Shown here: piece by piece, positions 24,099-32,438 of the stretch
Layout of the letters: each line of letters opens with the position of its first letter
Position numbering within the stretch: position 1 is the first letter of the stretch
DNA from: Rhodospirillales bacterium
GTDB lineage: Bacteria > Pseudomonadota > Alphaproteobacteria > Micavibrionales > Micavibrionaceae
Assembly: GCA_023898765.1 (NCBI GenBank)
Contig: CP060238.1
Span: 620,001 to 684,000, forward strand
Direction: 5' to 3'
Length of the DNA stretch: 64,000 bases
Translations under genes and position numbers: made by a program
The notes under the pieces: model-generated
What the model was told of the DNA's origin: nothing
Seen by the model: only the letters and a program-made list of their open reading frames with translations
Databases searched by the model: none

Positions 24099-25754
24099 AT
24101 GAGCGGTTCTTTGAATAAAAAATCCGAGCTTCTGATGCCGGCAGGGTCGCTGGAAAAACTCAAAGTGGCGGTTCTGTACGGGGCGGATGCCGTTTATATG
24201 GGCACGCCCGATATGTCGTTGCGCACGGCGTCCGAATTTACGCTGGAAGATGTGGTGAAGGGCGTCGAATTTGTGCATGCGCACGGCAAGAAAGCCTATC
24301 TCACACTCAATCTCTTTACGCACAACAAGGATATTTCCAAATTGCCGGAATATCTGGAAACCGTCAGAAAAGTAAAACCGGACGGCCTGATTATTGCAGA
24401 CCCGGGAGTTTTTGATTTTGTAAAGCGGCATGCGCCGGAGCTGGAGCTTCATGTGTCGACGCAGGCGAATATATGTTCGTCTCTTTCGGTGGATTTCTGG
24501 AAGAATATTGGCGCGAGTCTTTGCGTCTTGGGGCGGGAGGTCAGTTTTGCGGAGCTTAAGGACATCAGGAAGAAATGCCCCGATATCAAACTGGAAGCTT
24601 TTATTCATGGCGCGATGTGTATGACGTATTCCGGGCGGTGCCTGCTGTCCAATTTTATGGCGGAGCGGGGGGCCAATCAGGGAAATTGCGCGAACAGCTG
24701 CCGCTGGAATTACAAGGTCCATATGCGTCTTAAGGATGGCACCACAAAAGAAGTCCGGCTTTCCGAAGAAAATCAGGGTCTGTTCGACTTTTTTCTGGAA
24801 GAAGGTTATCGCCCGGGCGAATTTCTTCCTTTTGAAGAGGACGAGCGGGGATCCTATATTCTCAATTCAAAGGATTTATGCCTGATGCCGAAGCTGGACG
24901 AATATCTCAAACTGGGGATTGATTCCCTGAAAGTCGAAGGCCGGAACAAGAGCCTTTATTACGTGGCGGTGGTTGCGCGCGCGTACCGGCAGGCGATGGA
25001 CGATTACTATGCGGATCCGGAAAGCTGGGATTTTGTGCCTTATATGCGGGAGTTGGAAACGGTGCCCAATCGCGGTTACACGCTCGCTTTTCACGAAGGG
25101 CGGCTCACACATTACGCGCATAATTACGAGGAAACTCGCTCTTTGTCCGAATGGGAATTCGCCGGTATCGTCGAGTCGGTGGAAGAAGATGCCTTTATTG
25201 TGCAGGTAAAAAACAAGCTTTCGGAAGGGGATGTTCTGGAGTTTTTGCCGCCGCGCGGCCGCAGGATTGTCTTGCTGCGGATATACGAGTTTGAAGAGGC
25301 CGGGTCAGGCAAGAAAATGAAAGAGGTCAACGCAGGTTTGAAAAAGAATATCCGCATTCCGTTTTCGTTGTTCGAGCATGAAGATATCGCGCAGCTTAAA
25401 AAGGATTTTCCGCCGATGTCCGTCCTGCGGAAGGAAAAAGCGCTTACCAAAGAGGAGTGGAGCCGTCTGCGTTTTGACAAGGTAACGCACCGTCTGGAAC
25501 TGGGGTATGGTATCGAGGAGATGTATGCAAGCAGGCAGGGAGCGCTCAAGCAGGCGATAGATGAAGGCGAATCCGTTCGCCGTCAAAAAACCCCGCGCTT
25601 CGGGGTGGAGGGATGCTGCGGAAAAGGATGCAACGGCTGTCTGGTGTTCTGGCATGATCCGGCTTACGAAAGAGCGCGCAAAATACTGGCGCAGAAAAAA
25701 CAGGGCGAAAAACTGGAACAGGATATGATATCGAATGATTCGCTCTCTTCTTGA
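24099..25754 (+). CDS. trhP: U32-family tRNA hydroxylation protein TrhP (YegQ)
   Basis: This 551-residue protein matches the YegQ/TrhP branch of the peptidase U32 family, which with a prephenate-derived cofactor makes 5-hydroxyuridine at tRNA wobble position 34. The blocks ELLMPAGSLEKLKVAVLYGADAVY, LHVSTQANICSS, IHGAMCMTYSGRCLLSNFM, NQGNCANSCRW and YILNSKDLCLM with LKVEGRNKS line up with YegQ. A cysteine cluster (CCGKGCNGC) at residues 515-525 extends beyond the E. coli protein and could hold a metal. The start at 24099 was chosen over an earlier ATG inside the amidotransferase gene. It overlaps the next gene by 20 bases. Confidence 0.9.
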   Translation: MSGSLNKKSELLMPAGSLEKLKVAVLYGADAVYMGTPDMSLRTASEFTLEDVVKGVEFVHAHGKKAYLTLNLFTHNKDISKLPEYLETVRKVKPDGLIIADPGVFDFVKRHAPELELHVSTQANICSSLSVDFWKNIGASLCVLGREVSFAELKDIRKKCPDIKLEAFIHGAMCMTYSGRCLLSNFMAERGANQGNCANSCRWNYKVHMRLKDGTTKEVRLSEENQGLFDFFLEEGYRPGEFLPFEEDERGSYILNSKDLCLMPKLDEYLKLGIDSLKVEGRNKSLYYVAVVARAYRQAMDDYYADPESWDFVPYMRELETVPNRGYTLAFHEGRLTHYAHNYEETRSLSEWEFAGIVESVEEDAFIVQVKNKLSEGDVLEFLPPRGRRIVLLRIYEFEEAGSGKKMKEVNAGLKKNIRIPFSLFEHEDIAQLKKDFPPMSVLRKEKALTKEEWSRLRFDKVTHRLELGYGIEEMYASRQGALKQAIDEGESVRRQKTPRFGVEGCCGKGCNGCLVFWHDPAYERARKILAQKKQGEKLEQDMISNDSLSS

Positions 25755-26448
25755 CAGTTTGCGGGATCTGACCCCGATTATTGTCGTGATCGGTTTTTTC
25801 CAGATCGTCGTTTTACAGCAACCCTTTCCTTACCCGGCACAGATATTTGCCGGCCTGATTTCCGTTGTTTTCGGGCTGGCACTGTTTGTGCAGGGGTTGA
25901 AGTTGAGTCTCTTTCCTGTCGGGGAAGGCCTGGCGGAGGCTTTTGCCAGGCGCGGTAGTGTCATCTGGCTGGTGGTCTTTGCTTTTGCGCTGGGCTTCGG
26001 GACAACGGTCGCCGAGCCTGCTTTGATTGCCGTAGCAGCCGAGGCAGCCAGAGTAACCGCGATGGCAGGCATGATTGAAGACACGCGAGAAGCGCTGGAA
26101 GAATATGCTTTCGGCTTGCGTTATACGGTCGCGGTATCCGTCGGTTTGGCTCTGCTGGTGGGTGTTTTGCGTATTATCAAGGGCTGGCCTATTCACTGGG
26201 TTATTGCAGGAGGCTACATCATTGTTGTTGTTTTGACACAGTTTGCCCCGCGCGAAATTATCGGCGTTGCCTATGATTCCGGCGGGGTGACGACTTCAAC
26301 CATTACGGTGCCTTTGGTCACGGCTTTGGGGGTCGGCCTGTCTACCGTTATTAAAGGGCGAAATCCCATGATAGACGGTTTTGGTTTGATTGCCTTTGCC
26401 AGCCTGTTTCCCATCGGCTTTGTCCTTGTTTACGGAATGGTGATGTAG
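25735..26448 (+). CDS. DUF1538 membrane protein, first copy
   Basis: This 237-residue protein has about six transmembrane helices and two family signatures, GFGTTVAEPALIAVAAEAA and AYDSGGVTTSTITVPLVTALG. The second is a Gly/Thr/Ser-rich re-entrant-like stretch suggestive of a transport path. The function of DUF1538 is not established. It overlaps trhP by 20 bases and is followed directly by the second copy, whose GTG start abuts its stop. In some bacteria the two domains are one chain, so the pair probably forms a heterodimer. Confidence 0.85.
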   Translation: MIRSLLDSLRDLTPIIVVIGFFQIVVLQQPFPYPAQIFAGLISVVFGLALFVQGLKLSLFPVGEGLAEAFARRGSVIWLVVFAFALGFGTTVAEPALIAVAAEAARVTAMAGMIEDTREALEEYAFGLRYTVAVSVGLALLVGVLRIIKGWPIHWVIAGGYIIVVVLTQFAPREIIGVAYDSGGVTTSTITVPLVTALGVGLSTVIKGRNPMIDGFGLIAFASLFPIGFVLVYGMVM

Positions 26449-27234
26449 GTGGAGAGTCTGTTATTCATCCTTTCAACTTTTTTAAGCACGATCGGCGATG
26501 TCGCGCCAATTGTGATTCTTTTGCTGTTTTTCCAGTATGTCGTGCTGCGCAAACCGCTTCGGAATTTGAAAAAAACGGCTGTTGGATTTGGCTATGTTAT
26601 TGCGGGACTGGCCTTGTTTCTGGTCGGTCTGGAACAGGCTCTTTTTCCTTTGGGCGAGGTAATGGCCCGCCAGCTGACCTCACCGGATTTTATCGGTGGC
26701 GGGTTTCATAAGACGGATTTTGATTGGTGCGATTATTACTGGGTTTATATTTTTGCCGCTGCGATTGGTTTTTCGACGACCATTGCCGAACCGTCTTTGA
26801 TTGCGGTGGCGATGAAAGCCGACCAGATGTCCGGGGGTGCGGTGAGTTCAAGGGGGTTGCGTCTGGCTGTTGCAATCGGGGTCGCTCTTTCGATCGCGCT
26901 GGGGGCTTTCCGTATTATCACAGGAACGCCGCTCCATATCTATATGATCGTGGGATACATAGTGGTGATTGTGCAAACCTTCTTTACGCCGAAATGGCTG
27001 GTCCCTTTGGCTTATGATTCCGGCGGGGTGACGACTTCGACCGTGACGGTGCCTTTGGTCACGGCCTTGGGGCTGGGCCTTGCGTCTACCGTGCCGGGGC
27101 GCAGCATCCTGATTGACGGGTTTGGCCTGATTGCGCTGGCGAGTCTGTTTCCTATGATGACGGTCATGGGCTATGCCCAGATATCCGAATGGTGGCTTCA
27201 GAGAAGAAAAGACAAGAAGGGACAAAAAGGATAA
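26449..27234 (+). CDS. DUF1538 membrane protein, second copy
   Basis: This 261-residue protein starts with GTG immediately after the stop of the first copy, which implies translational coupling. It carries the same signatures (GFSTTIAEPSLIAVAMKADQ and AYDSGGVTTSTVTVPLVTALG) in about six membrane helices, plus a basic cytoplasmic tail (RRKDKKGQKG) and an extra loop, SPDFIGGGFHKTDFDW. The repeat of the signature in two adjacent genes points to an antiparallel or pseudo-symmetric complex. The following PII-like and CBS genes are likely its cytoplasmic regulators. Confidence 0.85.
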   Translation: MESLLFILSTFLSTIGDVAPIVILLLFFQYVVLRKPLRNLKKTAVGFGYVIAGLALFLVGLEQALFPLGEVMARQLTSPDFIGGGFHKTDFDWCDYYWVYIFAAAIGFSTTIAEPSLIAVAMKADQMSGGAVSSRGLRLAVAIGVALSIALGAFRIITGTPLHIYMIVGYIVVIVQTFFTPKWLVPLAYDSGGVTTSTVTVPLVTALGLGLASTVPGRSILIDGFGLIALASLFPMMTVMGYAQISEWWLQRRKDKKGQKG

Positions 27235-27261
27235 ACTTTCGGGCAAGGATGGAGATGAAGG

Positions 27262-27612
27262 ATGGATTTTAAACTGATTGTTGCGCTTGTTTCCGACGAT
27301 TATACGGAAAAAGTTGTCGAAAAAGCGCGTAAAATGGGGGCGACAGGAGCGACCGTCATTACCAGTGGTCACGGAGAGGGGTTGAAGCCGAACAAGACAT
27401 TTTTCGGTTTAACGCTGGAGGGGCAAATCGACATGGTCTTGTTTACCGTGGAACAGCATCTCAGCCGGGATATCCTCGAGGGAATTGCGGAAGAAGGACA
27501 TTTCGATACGGAATCAGGTACGGGCATTGCCGTGCAGCTTAATATTGAGGATGCTGTCGGGTTGAAGACGCAGGTAGAAACAATCGAACAGGAAATTGAG
27601 GACCAGATATGA
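27262..27612 (+). CDS. PII-like nitrogen-regulatory-fold protein
   Basis: This 116-residue protein has the PII ferredoxin-like fold pattern (KLIVALVSDDYTEKVVEKARKMGATGATVI, FFGLTLEGQIDMVLFTVE, GTGIAVQLNIEDAVGL). It lacks the YRGAEY T-loop of GlnB/GlnK and so has no uridylylation tyrosine. Such PII-like proteins usually bind nucleotides or small ligands to control a neighbouring transporter. Its stop overlaps the CBS gene start (ATGA). Its place directly after two DUF1538 genes suggests it regulates them. Confidence 0.85.
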   Translation: MDFKLIVALVSDDYTEKVVEKARKMGATGATVITSGHGEGLKPNKTFFGLTLEGQIDMVLFTVEQHLSRDILEGIAEEGHFDTESGTGIAVQLNIEDAVGLKTQVETIEQEIEDQI

Positions 27613-28010
27613 GCGAAAGAAAAAAATATATACAGGTTCGGGAGGTTATGACCCCTGAAATCGAAACAATTGACGGGCTGGCCAGTATCGCTGAGGCCAT
27701 TGTGCATATGAAAGAAAAACATTATGGCGCTTTGATCGTCAACAAGCGTGATGAAAGCGATGAATACGGGTTTGTTACGGTGCAGGGAATTGCCCGCGAA
27801 GTGATCGAAAAAAACCTCTCTCCCGAGCGGGTGCATGTCTATGAAATTATGAGAAAGCCTGTTTTGACGGTCCACGGCGACATGAATATCCGTTACGCTA
27901 TCCGCCTGCTGGAACAGGTGAATCAGGGGCGCGCCCTGGTTATTGATAACGGAAAAGCTGTGGGGATTGTCACAGTGTACGATATGGTTATCCACTACAT
28001 GGATAATTAG
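27609..28010 (+). CDS. Stand-alone CBS-domain protein
   Basis: This 133-residue protein consists of two CBS motifs: VREVMTPEIETIDGLASIAEAIVHM and VHVYEIMRKPVLTVHGDMNIRYAI, each followed by a LIVNKR or ALVIDNG strand. CBS pairs sense adenosine nucleotides. It is the last gene of the four-gene DUF1538/PII-like module and starts inside the PII-like stop codon. A second energy or nucleotide sensor for the membrane pair is the likely role. Confidence 0.88.
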   Translation: MSERKKYIQVREVMTPEIETIDGLASIAEAIVHMKEKHYGALIVNKRDESDEYGFVTVQGIAREVIEKNLSPERVHVYEIMRKPVLTVHGDMNIRYAIRLLEQVNQGRALVIDNGKAVGIVTVYDMVIHYMDN

Positions 28011-28114
28011 CGATAGATTTTTAATTATGATACAGTGGACAGGGATTATTCTTTAATCCGGAAACGGTCAAAAATTACATTATGTCAAAAATTGCCTAGG
28101 ACATTCGCTCTTCT

Positions 28115-29833
28115 ATGCTCAAGAAACTAAGTATTCAACAGTTTGTTATTATCGACAAATTAGAAATTAATTTTCAGCCGTCGCTCACAATACTGACCGG
28201 GGAAACCGGGGCAGGGAAATCGATTCTTCTTGGCGCGATGGGGTTGATCCTTGGAGAGCCTTCCAAACCGGAAGCCATACGTCAGGGGTCGGACGAGGCT
28301 GTCATAGAGGCGCTCTTCGCGCCTTCCCGGGATCAGCTTGTATGGAAGTTTCTTATGGAGCAAGGATTGGTCAAAGAGTCCGATACGGAATTTTTGATTC
28401 ATCGCACGATCACGACGGACGGAAGGGAAGATATCCGGTTTAACGGCAAGCCGATTGAACGTGAACTTTTAGAAGAAATTGGAACCTTTCTGGTTGAAAT
28501 TCACGGCCAGTTTGCCAACCAGAACCTGACGAATCCGGCCAACCAGTTAAAGTGGCTCGACTTGTCCGGCGATTTTCCGCCGGAAGTGTTCAAAAATGTC
28601 GCCGATGCGTTGCACAATGTGCATCGCTACACGAAGGAACTGGAAGAGGAAAAGATATTCCTTGCGCGCCATAAAGGGCTTGCGGGAAGAAAAGTCGAGG
28701 CCCTTATCCGGAAATTCAACAAGATCGGCATGAAGAAGGATTTCAATGAGGAAATCAAAGCCGAATATGATGTGCTTCTCAGGGCCAAGGAAACCTCCGA
28801 GGCGTTCCAGAGAATTTTAGGGCAGCTCATTGCCGGGAACGGTGTTGTCGTATCTTTATCGACCGCAAACAGGACGCTGGCGAGCCAGAAAAATCTTGAT
28901 AATGAAAAAATGGTGGATTTGACCCGCTTTCTCGCGGCGTCTCTTGATAATGCGCGCAAGGCTGTCGATGAGATGAACCGGATTATACCGGAGTATGAGA
29001 TTGATACGGATCCCATCTACCGGTGCGAAAAAATATTGGCGATTCTGGATGAAATATCGAGAGAAACAAAGGTCCCCTTTGAAGGGTTGTCCGATCTTTA
29101 CGAGGAAACGGATGAAAAATATCAGCGTATGCGCAATGGGCGTGAACGGCTGGCGGAGCTTCAGGATTTGCTGATAGGGGCGAAGAATGATTATCGGCAT
29201 CATGCCCATATCCTGACCGAAAAACGTATTGTGGCCGGTAAGGCGCTGAGTGAAGCGATTACGGCGGAGCTTCCGCCGCTGAAACTGATGAAGGCGGAAT
29301 TTGATGTTCTGGTGGAAGAAAAGCCGGATATTGAATGGACCGATCGGGGGTTCAATGAGGTTACGTTTATAGCGCGGATGAACCCCGGCACGCCTTTTAG
29401 TCCGATCGCCAAAACAGCATCCGGCGGGGAGATGGCGCGTATGGTTCTGGCCCTTAAAGTTATATTGCAGAAGGTTCAGACCACGCCGACGCTTATCTTT
29501 GACGAGGTGGATACCGGTATTGGCGGCCCGGCTGCTGCTGCTGTGGGGGAACGTATCGCGCAGCTTGCGGATAACACGCAGGTCCTGGTTATCACACACA
29601 GCCCACAAGTCGCTTCCCGCGGTCACCAGCATCTGCATGTCAGCAAGAAAACAGACGGTATGACCACAACGTCTACGGTCAGTACCTTGTCGCCTGAGGA
29701 ACGTATCGATGAAATTTCACGTATGCTTGCGGGCGATACGCTGACGGCTGAATCGAAGGCCGCCGCAAAAAGTCTTATAGACGAAGCGCTGGCGGCTGCC
29801 AAATTGCGGCAACAAAAATCCGGGAAAGAATAA
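28115..29833 (+). CDS. recN: DNA repair ATPase RecN
   Basis: This 572-residue SMC-like protein acts early in double-strand break repair. The Walker A motif GETGAGKS is near residue 30, in LTILTGETGAGKSILLGAM. A coiled-coil middle runs from about 150 to 390 with a short hinge. The ABC signature KTASGGEMARMVLALK and Walker B TLIFDEVDTGIGG follow near residues 430-465, then VLVITHSPQVASRG with the switch histidine. The upstream 100 bases are AT-rich. No alphaproteobacterial LexA box (GTTC-N7-GTTC) is visible, so SOS control is not supported here. Confidence 0.96.
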   Translation: MLKKLSIQQFVIIDKLEINFQPSLTILTGETGAGKSILLGAMGLILGEPSKPEAIRQGSDEAVIEALFAPSRDQLVWKFLMEQGLVKESDTEFLIHRTITTDGREDIRFNGKPIERELLEEIGTFLVEIHGQFANQNLTNPANQLKWLDLSGDFPPEVFKNVADALHNVHRYTKELEEEKIFLARHKGLAGRKVEALIRKFNKIGMKKDFNEEIKAEYDVLLRAKETSEAFQRILGQLIAGNGVVVSLSTANRTLASQKNLDNEKMVDLTRFLAASLDNARKAVDEMNRIIPEYEIDTDPIYRCEKILAILDEISRETKVPFEGLSDLYEETDEKYQRMRNGRERLAELQDLLIGAKNDYRHHAHILTEKRIVAGKALSEAITAELPPLKLMKAEFDVLVEEKPDIEWTDRGFNEVTFIARMNPGTPFSPIAKTASGGEMARMVLALKVILQKVQTTPTLIFDEVDTGIGGPAAAAVGERIAQLADNTQVLVITHSPQVASRGHQHLHVSKKTDGMTTTSTVSTLSPEERIDEISRMLAGDTLTAESKAAAKSLIDEALAAAKLRQQKSGKE

Positions 29834-29836
29834 GCG

Positions 29837-30595
29837 TTATCGCACGGAATTCAATACGGTGCCGATTACCTTGGCGGAAGAAAGAATATCAAGGCAGCGC
29901 TTGATTTCATCCGTCGTTGTGACGCCTTCTTTTATAACGAGCAAAACCGCATCGACATGCGGCAGGAAGACGAGAGGATCGTCCTGTGCCAGCAAAGGCG
30001 GCATGTCATATATAATGACGCGGTCTGCGTAGCGCGTTTTAAGCTCTGTCGCGAGTTTTTTCATCTCGGGGGATCCAAGCGTTTCCGACGATTTGTCGAC
30101 GGCCTGCCCTGCCGGAAAAATCGAAAGCCGTTCAAAGGGCATGCGCAGCAAACATTCCTGAACGCTTGCTTTCCCTTTAAGATAGTCCGTCAGGCCGAAT
30201 TTCTGTTCAAGCTTCAGATAGTTGTGCAGGGAAGGCTTGCGTAAATCCAGGTCTGCCAGAAGGACGGTCTGTTTCAGGTCCTGCGAGATGCTGACGGCAA
30301 GGTTGGCGGCAATCGTCGTTTTTCCGTCGTTGTAATTCGGGCTGGTGATCGCCAGTGTTTTCAGGCCGGATTTCTGCATGGCCTGAAGGATTTGCGTCCG
30401 CAGAAAACGAAAAATGTCCGCTTCCCGGCTATGGGTACGGTGCGCAATAATCCGGTTTTGGTCGAGGGCTTTTTCAAACGCCGAAAGCGAGGTTTTCTCT
30501 TTTTCCAGAGCGGAAGTGTCGAGCCCCAGAGTGCCGGCCAATATTTTTTCCAGATGCGCGGCTTTTTTTTGAATGTCGTCTTTGTATTGTCTCAT
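29837..30595 (-). CDS. CpsD/CapB-family exopolysaccharide tyrosine kinase-like ATPase
   Basis: This 252-residue cytoplasmic ATPase is of the BY-kinase type. The nucleotide loop reads TSPNYNDGKTTIAANLA, so the GKTT core is kept but an Asn and an Asp replace the usual glycines of the P-loop. Walker A' is LLADLDLRKPSLHNYL and Walker B is VIIYDMPPLLAQDD. The C-terminus (VIGTVLNSVR) lacks the tyrosine cluster of Wzc or CapB, so autophosphorylation is doubtful. It follows the Wzz-like gene on the same strand, the usual pairing for control of polysaccharide length. It converges on recN. Confidence 0.85.
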   Translation of the reverse strand: MRQYKDDIQKKAAHLEKILAGTLGLDTSALEKEKTSLSAFEKALDQNRIIAHRTHSREADIFRFLRTQILQAMQKSGLKTLAITSPNYNDGKTTIAANLAVSISQDLKQTVLLADLDLRKPSLHNYLKLEQKFGLTDYLKGKASVQECLLRMPFERLSIFPAGQAVDKSSETLGSPEMKKLATELKTRYADRVIIYDMPPLLAQDDPLVFLPHVDAVLLVIKEGVTTTDEIKRCLDILSSAKVIGTVLNSVR

Positions 30596-30624
30596 GTCAT
30601 ATCTCTTTTCTGCAAAAAATATTC

Positions 30625-32391
30625 CTAAAACCCAATGCGCTGCATAAGAAGGCCCCGGAAGAGATCAAAGGGCATCACCATCACGGAAAATATCAGGAAT
30701 CCGGCAACGGCTAACATCAGGGCGCCGATCAATATTTTAAAAAGAAGATGCTTGATGGATATTTTCTCATCCAGCGTCCTCAGGTGGGGGATTGTAACAA
30801 GGGGGGCTACGCCCACAAGGGTTTCCAGATGCTGGGGTCCTATAATGCTGCGGCTTAGAATATGAAGGGTCAGGACGCTTGCCAGTCCGCCTGTAAGAGC
30901 CAGAATAAATCCGGCCAGAATAAAGACGCTGCGGGCCGGCTGCGTTGTGCGTGGTAATTCGGGAGCATCGATAACGGCAAGGCGGCGCCCGTTATGAGTC
31001 TCCTCTATGGCTTCGTTCATATTGGAGGCCAGTTTTCTGGCCTTTAATTCGCGGTAGAGAATGAGGGAGTTATCGTAATCCCGTGTCAGCGCTGCAAATT
31101 GCCGCTCCATGGCCGGGTTTTCCGATATGGCGAGCTGGTATTCTTCCTGTTCGCGTCTTACTTCTTCTTTTTGTGCCAGAAGGGCTTTTTGCTGTTCCTG
31201 AGCGGCTTGTAATTGCGCGGCGATTTGCAGGTAAGCAGGGTTGTCCGCATCCTTCTTGACGGCGAAAGAAGAACGGCTCTTGCCTTTGCCTGCCTTGGAA
31301 AGCTGCTCTTTAAGTTTTTCCAGCTGGTTTTGAAGAGATATAACGTCCGGATGCTCTTCACCATAAGTTTCGCGGGTTGTGTCTAATCTTGTTTGAATAT
31401 CGGTTATTTTTGCCTTGATTCTGGCGGTATAGCTTGCAGGGTCGACCTGGGATTCCAGTGCGTCAATCTGGCGGGAAACCTTGAGGACGTCCGGGTGCTG
31501 CTGCCCGTATTTTGCCGTCAGTGTCGCGTATTGGGATTTTAGCGCGCGCAGTTGTGTGGAAGGCGTGGTCAGGGCCTGTCCATTTTCAACAATGGTTGAA
31601 TAGGGGTCCGTTTGCGCCAGCTGCGAACGTAAGGCGCCCTGCAATCCTATATTCGATATGATCTGGCTTTCAATGGCCTGAAGGCGGGACGTCGAGGAAG
31701 CCGCAGCCTGTTGGTTAAAAGAAAGAGCGTCCGGGCGGATGTTGCCGTTTTCAGCGCGAAACTCCGCTATTTTTCTTTCCTGTTCGGCCAGGGACTCCGA
31801 GAGAATTTCAATCTGTCCGTCCAGAAAATCGGATGTGCTTTTCGCGGTGTTGCGGCGATCTTTCAAATCCTCGTCAAGGAAGCGGGAGACAAGTTCATTT
31901 ACGGTCTGTTGTGCGAGAAGGGGATCCCCATATTCAAAGCTGAGGACAAAGGCAATGGCGGAAAGCTGCGATGTCGAAGCTTTTTGTGCCGAAGCAGGAT
32001 TGGCAAGAGGCGTGCTGAGCAATTTAATCGTTATCTTTTTTTGCATTTGCCTTGCAACGTAGGAAATGGGGGTATGTTTTCGTACACCCGGATACAGATT
32101 AAGTTTGGCGATGACGTCAACCAGAGAGCTTGTCGAAAGCACTTTTTGACGCAGCCGTCCGATTCGCAAATCTGCGATTGCCTCTACTGTTTCGGCATTG
32201 ACGCCTGATGTTTCCGCAACGTCAATCGCAATCTCGGGCTGTACGACTTCGACAGTCGCGGCGGCACGATAGTTTGACCATTTAAGGGCGTAGACGACGG
32301 AGAGCGAAAAAATAATGCCGGCGACCAGAAAGAAAACTTTCTTCCTGCGGCGCAAAATCGAGACATATTCAAGAGGGTTTAATGTGTTCAT
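30625..32391 (-). CDS. Polysaccharide chain-length determinant (Wzz/GumC type)
   Basis: This 588-residue inner-membrane protein has helices at about residues 17-37 and 495-515 and a further C-terminal helix near 555-580. Between them lies a long periplasmic coiled coil (about 180-460). The N-terminal Wzz block is PLEYVSILRRRKKVFFLVAG, and the C-terminal block has the PELPRTTQPARSVF proline-rich motif before the last helices. It sets polymer length and links synthesis to the outer-membrane exporter. It lies between the kinase-like gene and the outer-membrane barrel gene in a run of four same-strand genes. Confidence 0.9.
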   Translation of the reverse strand: MNTLNPLEYVSILRRRKKVFFLVAGIIFSLSVVYALKWSNYRAAATVEVVQPEIAIDVAETSGVNAETVEAIADLRIGRLRQKVLSTSSLVDVIAKLNLYPGVRKHTPISYVARQMQKKITIKLLSTPLANPASAQKASTSQLSAIAFVLSFEYGDPLLAQQTVNELVSRFLDEDLKDRRNTAKSTSDFLDGQIEILSESLAEQERKIAEFRAENGNIRPDALSFNQQAAASSTSRLQAIESQIISNIGLQGALRSQLAQTDPYSTIVENGQALTTPSTQLRALKSQYATLTAKYGQQHPDVLKVSRQIDALESQVDPASYTARIKAKITDIQTRLDTTRETYGEEHPDVISLQNQLEKLKEQLSKAGKGKSRSSFAVKKDADNPAYLQIAAQLQAAQEQQKALLAQKEEVRREQEEYQLAISENPAMERQFAALTRDYDNSLILYRELKARKLASNMNEAIEETHNGRRLAVIDAPELPRTTQPARSVFILAGFILALTGGLASVLTLHILSRSIIGPQHLETLVGVAPLVTIPHLRTLDEKISIKHLLFKILIGALMLAVAGFLIFSVMVMPFDLFRGLLMQRIGF

Positions 32392-32438
32392 TGTTACTGT
32401 TCCATAAGTTCTTCTGTTTTTTTAAAAAGTCCGGAAGG

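Noticed and set aside
28011..28114. LexA box upstream of recN
   Set aside because: No GTTC-N7-GTTC motif is visible in the interval.
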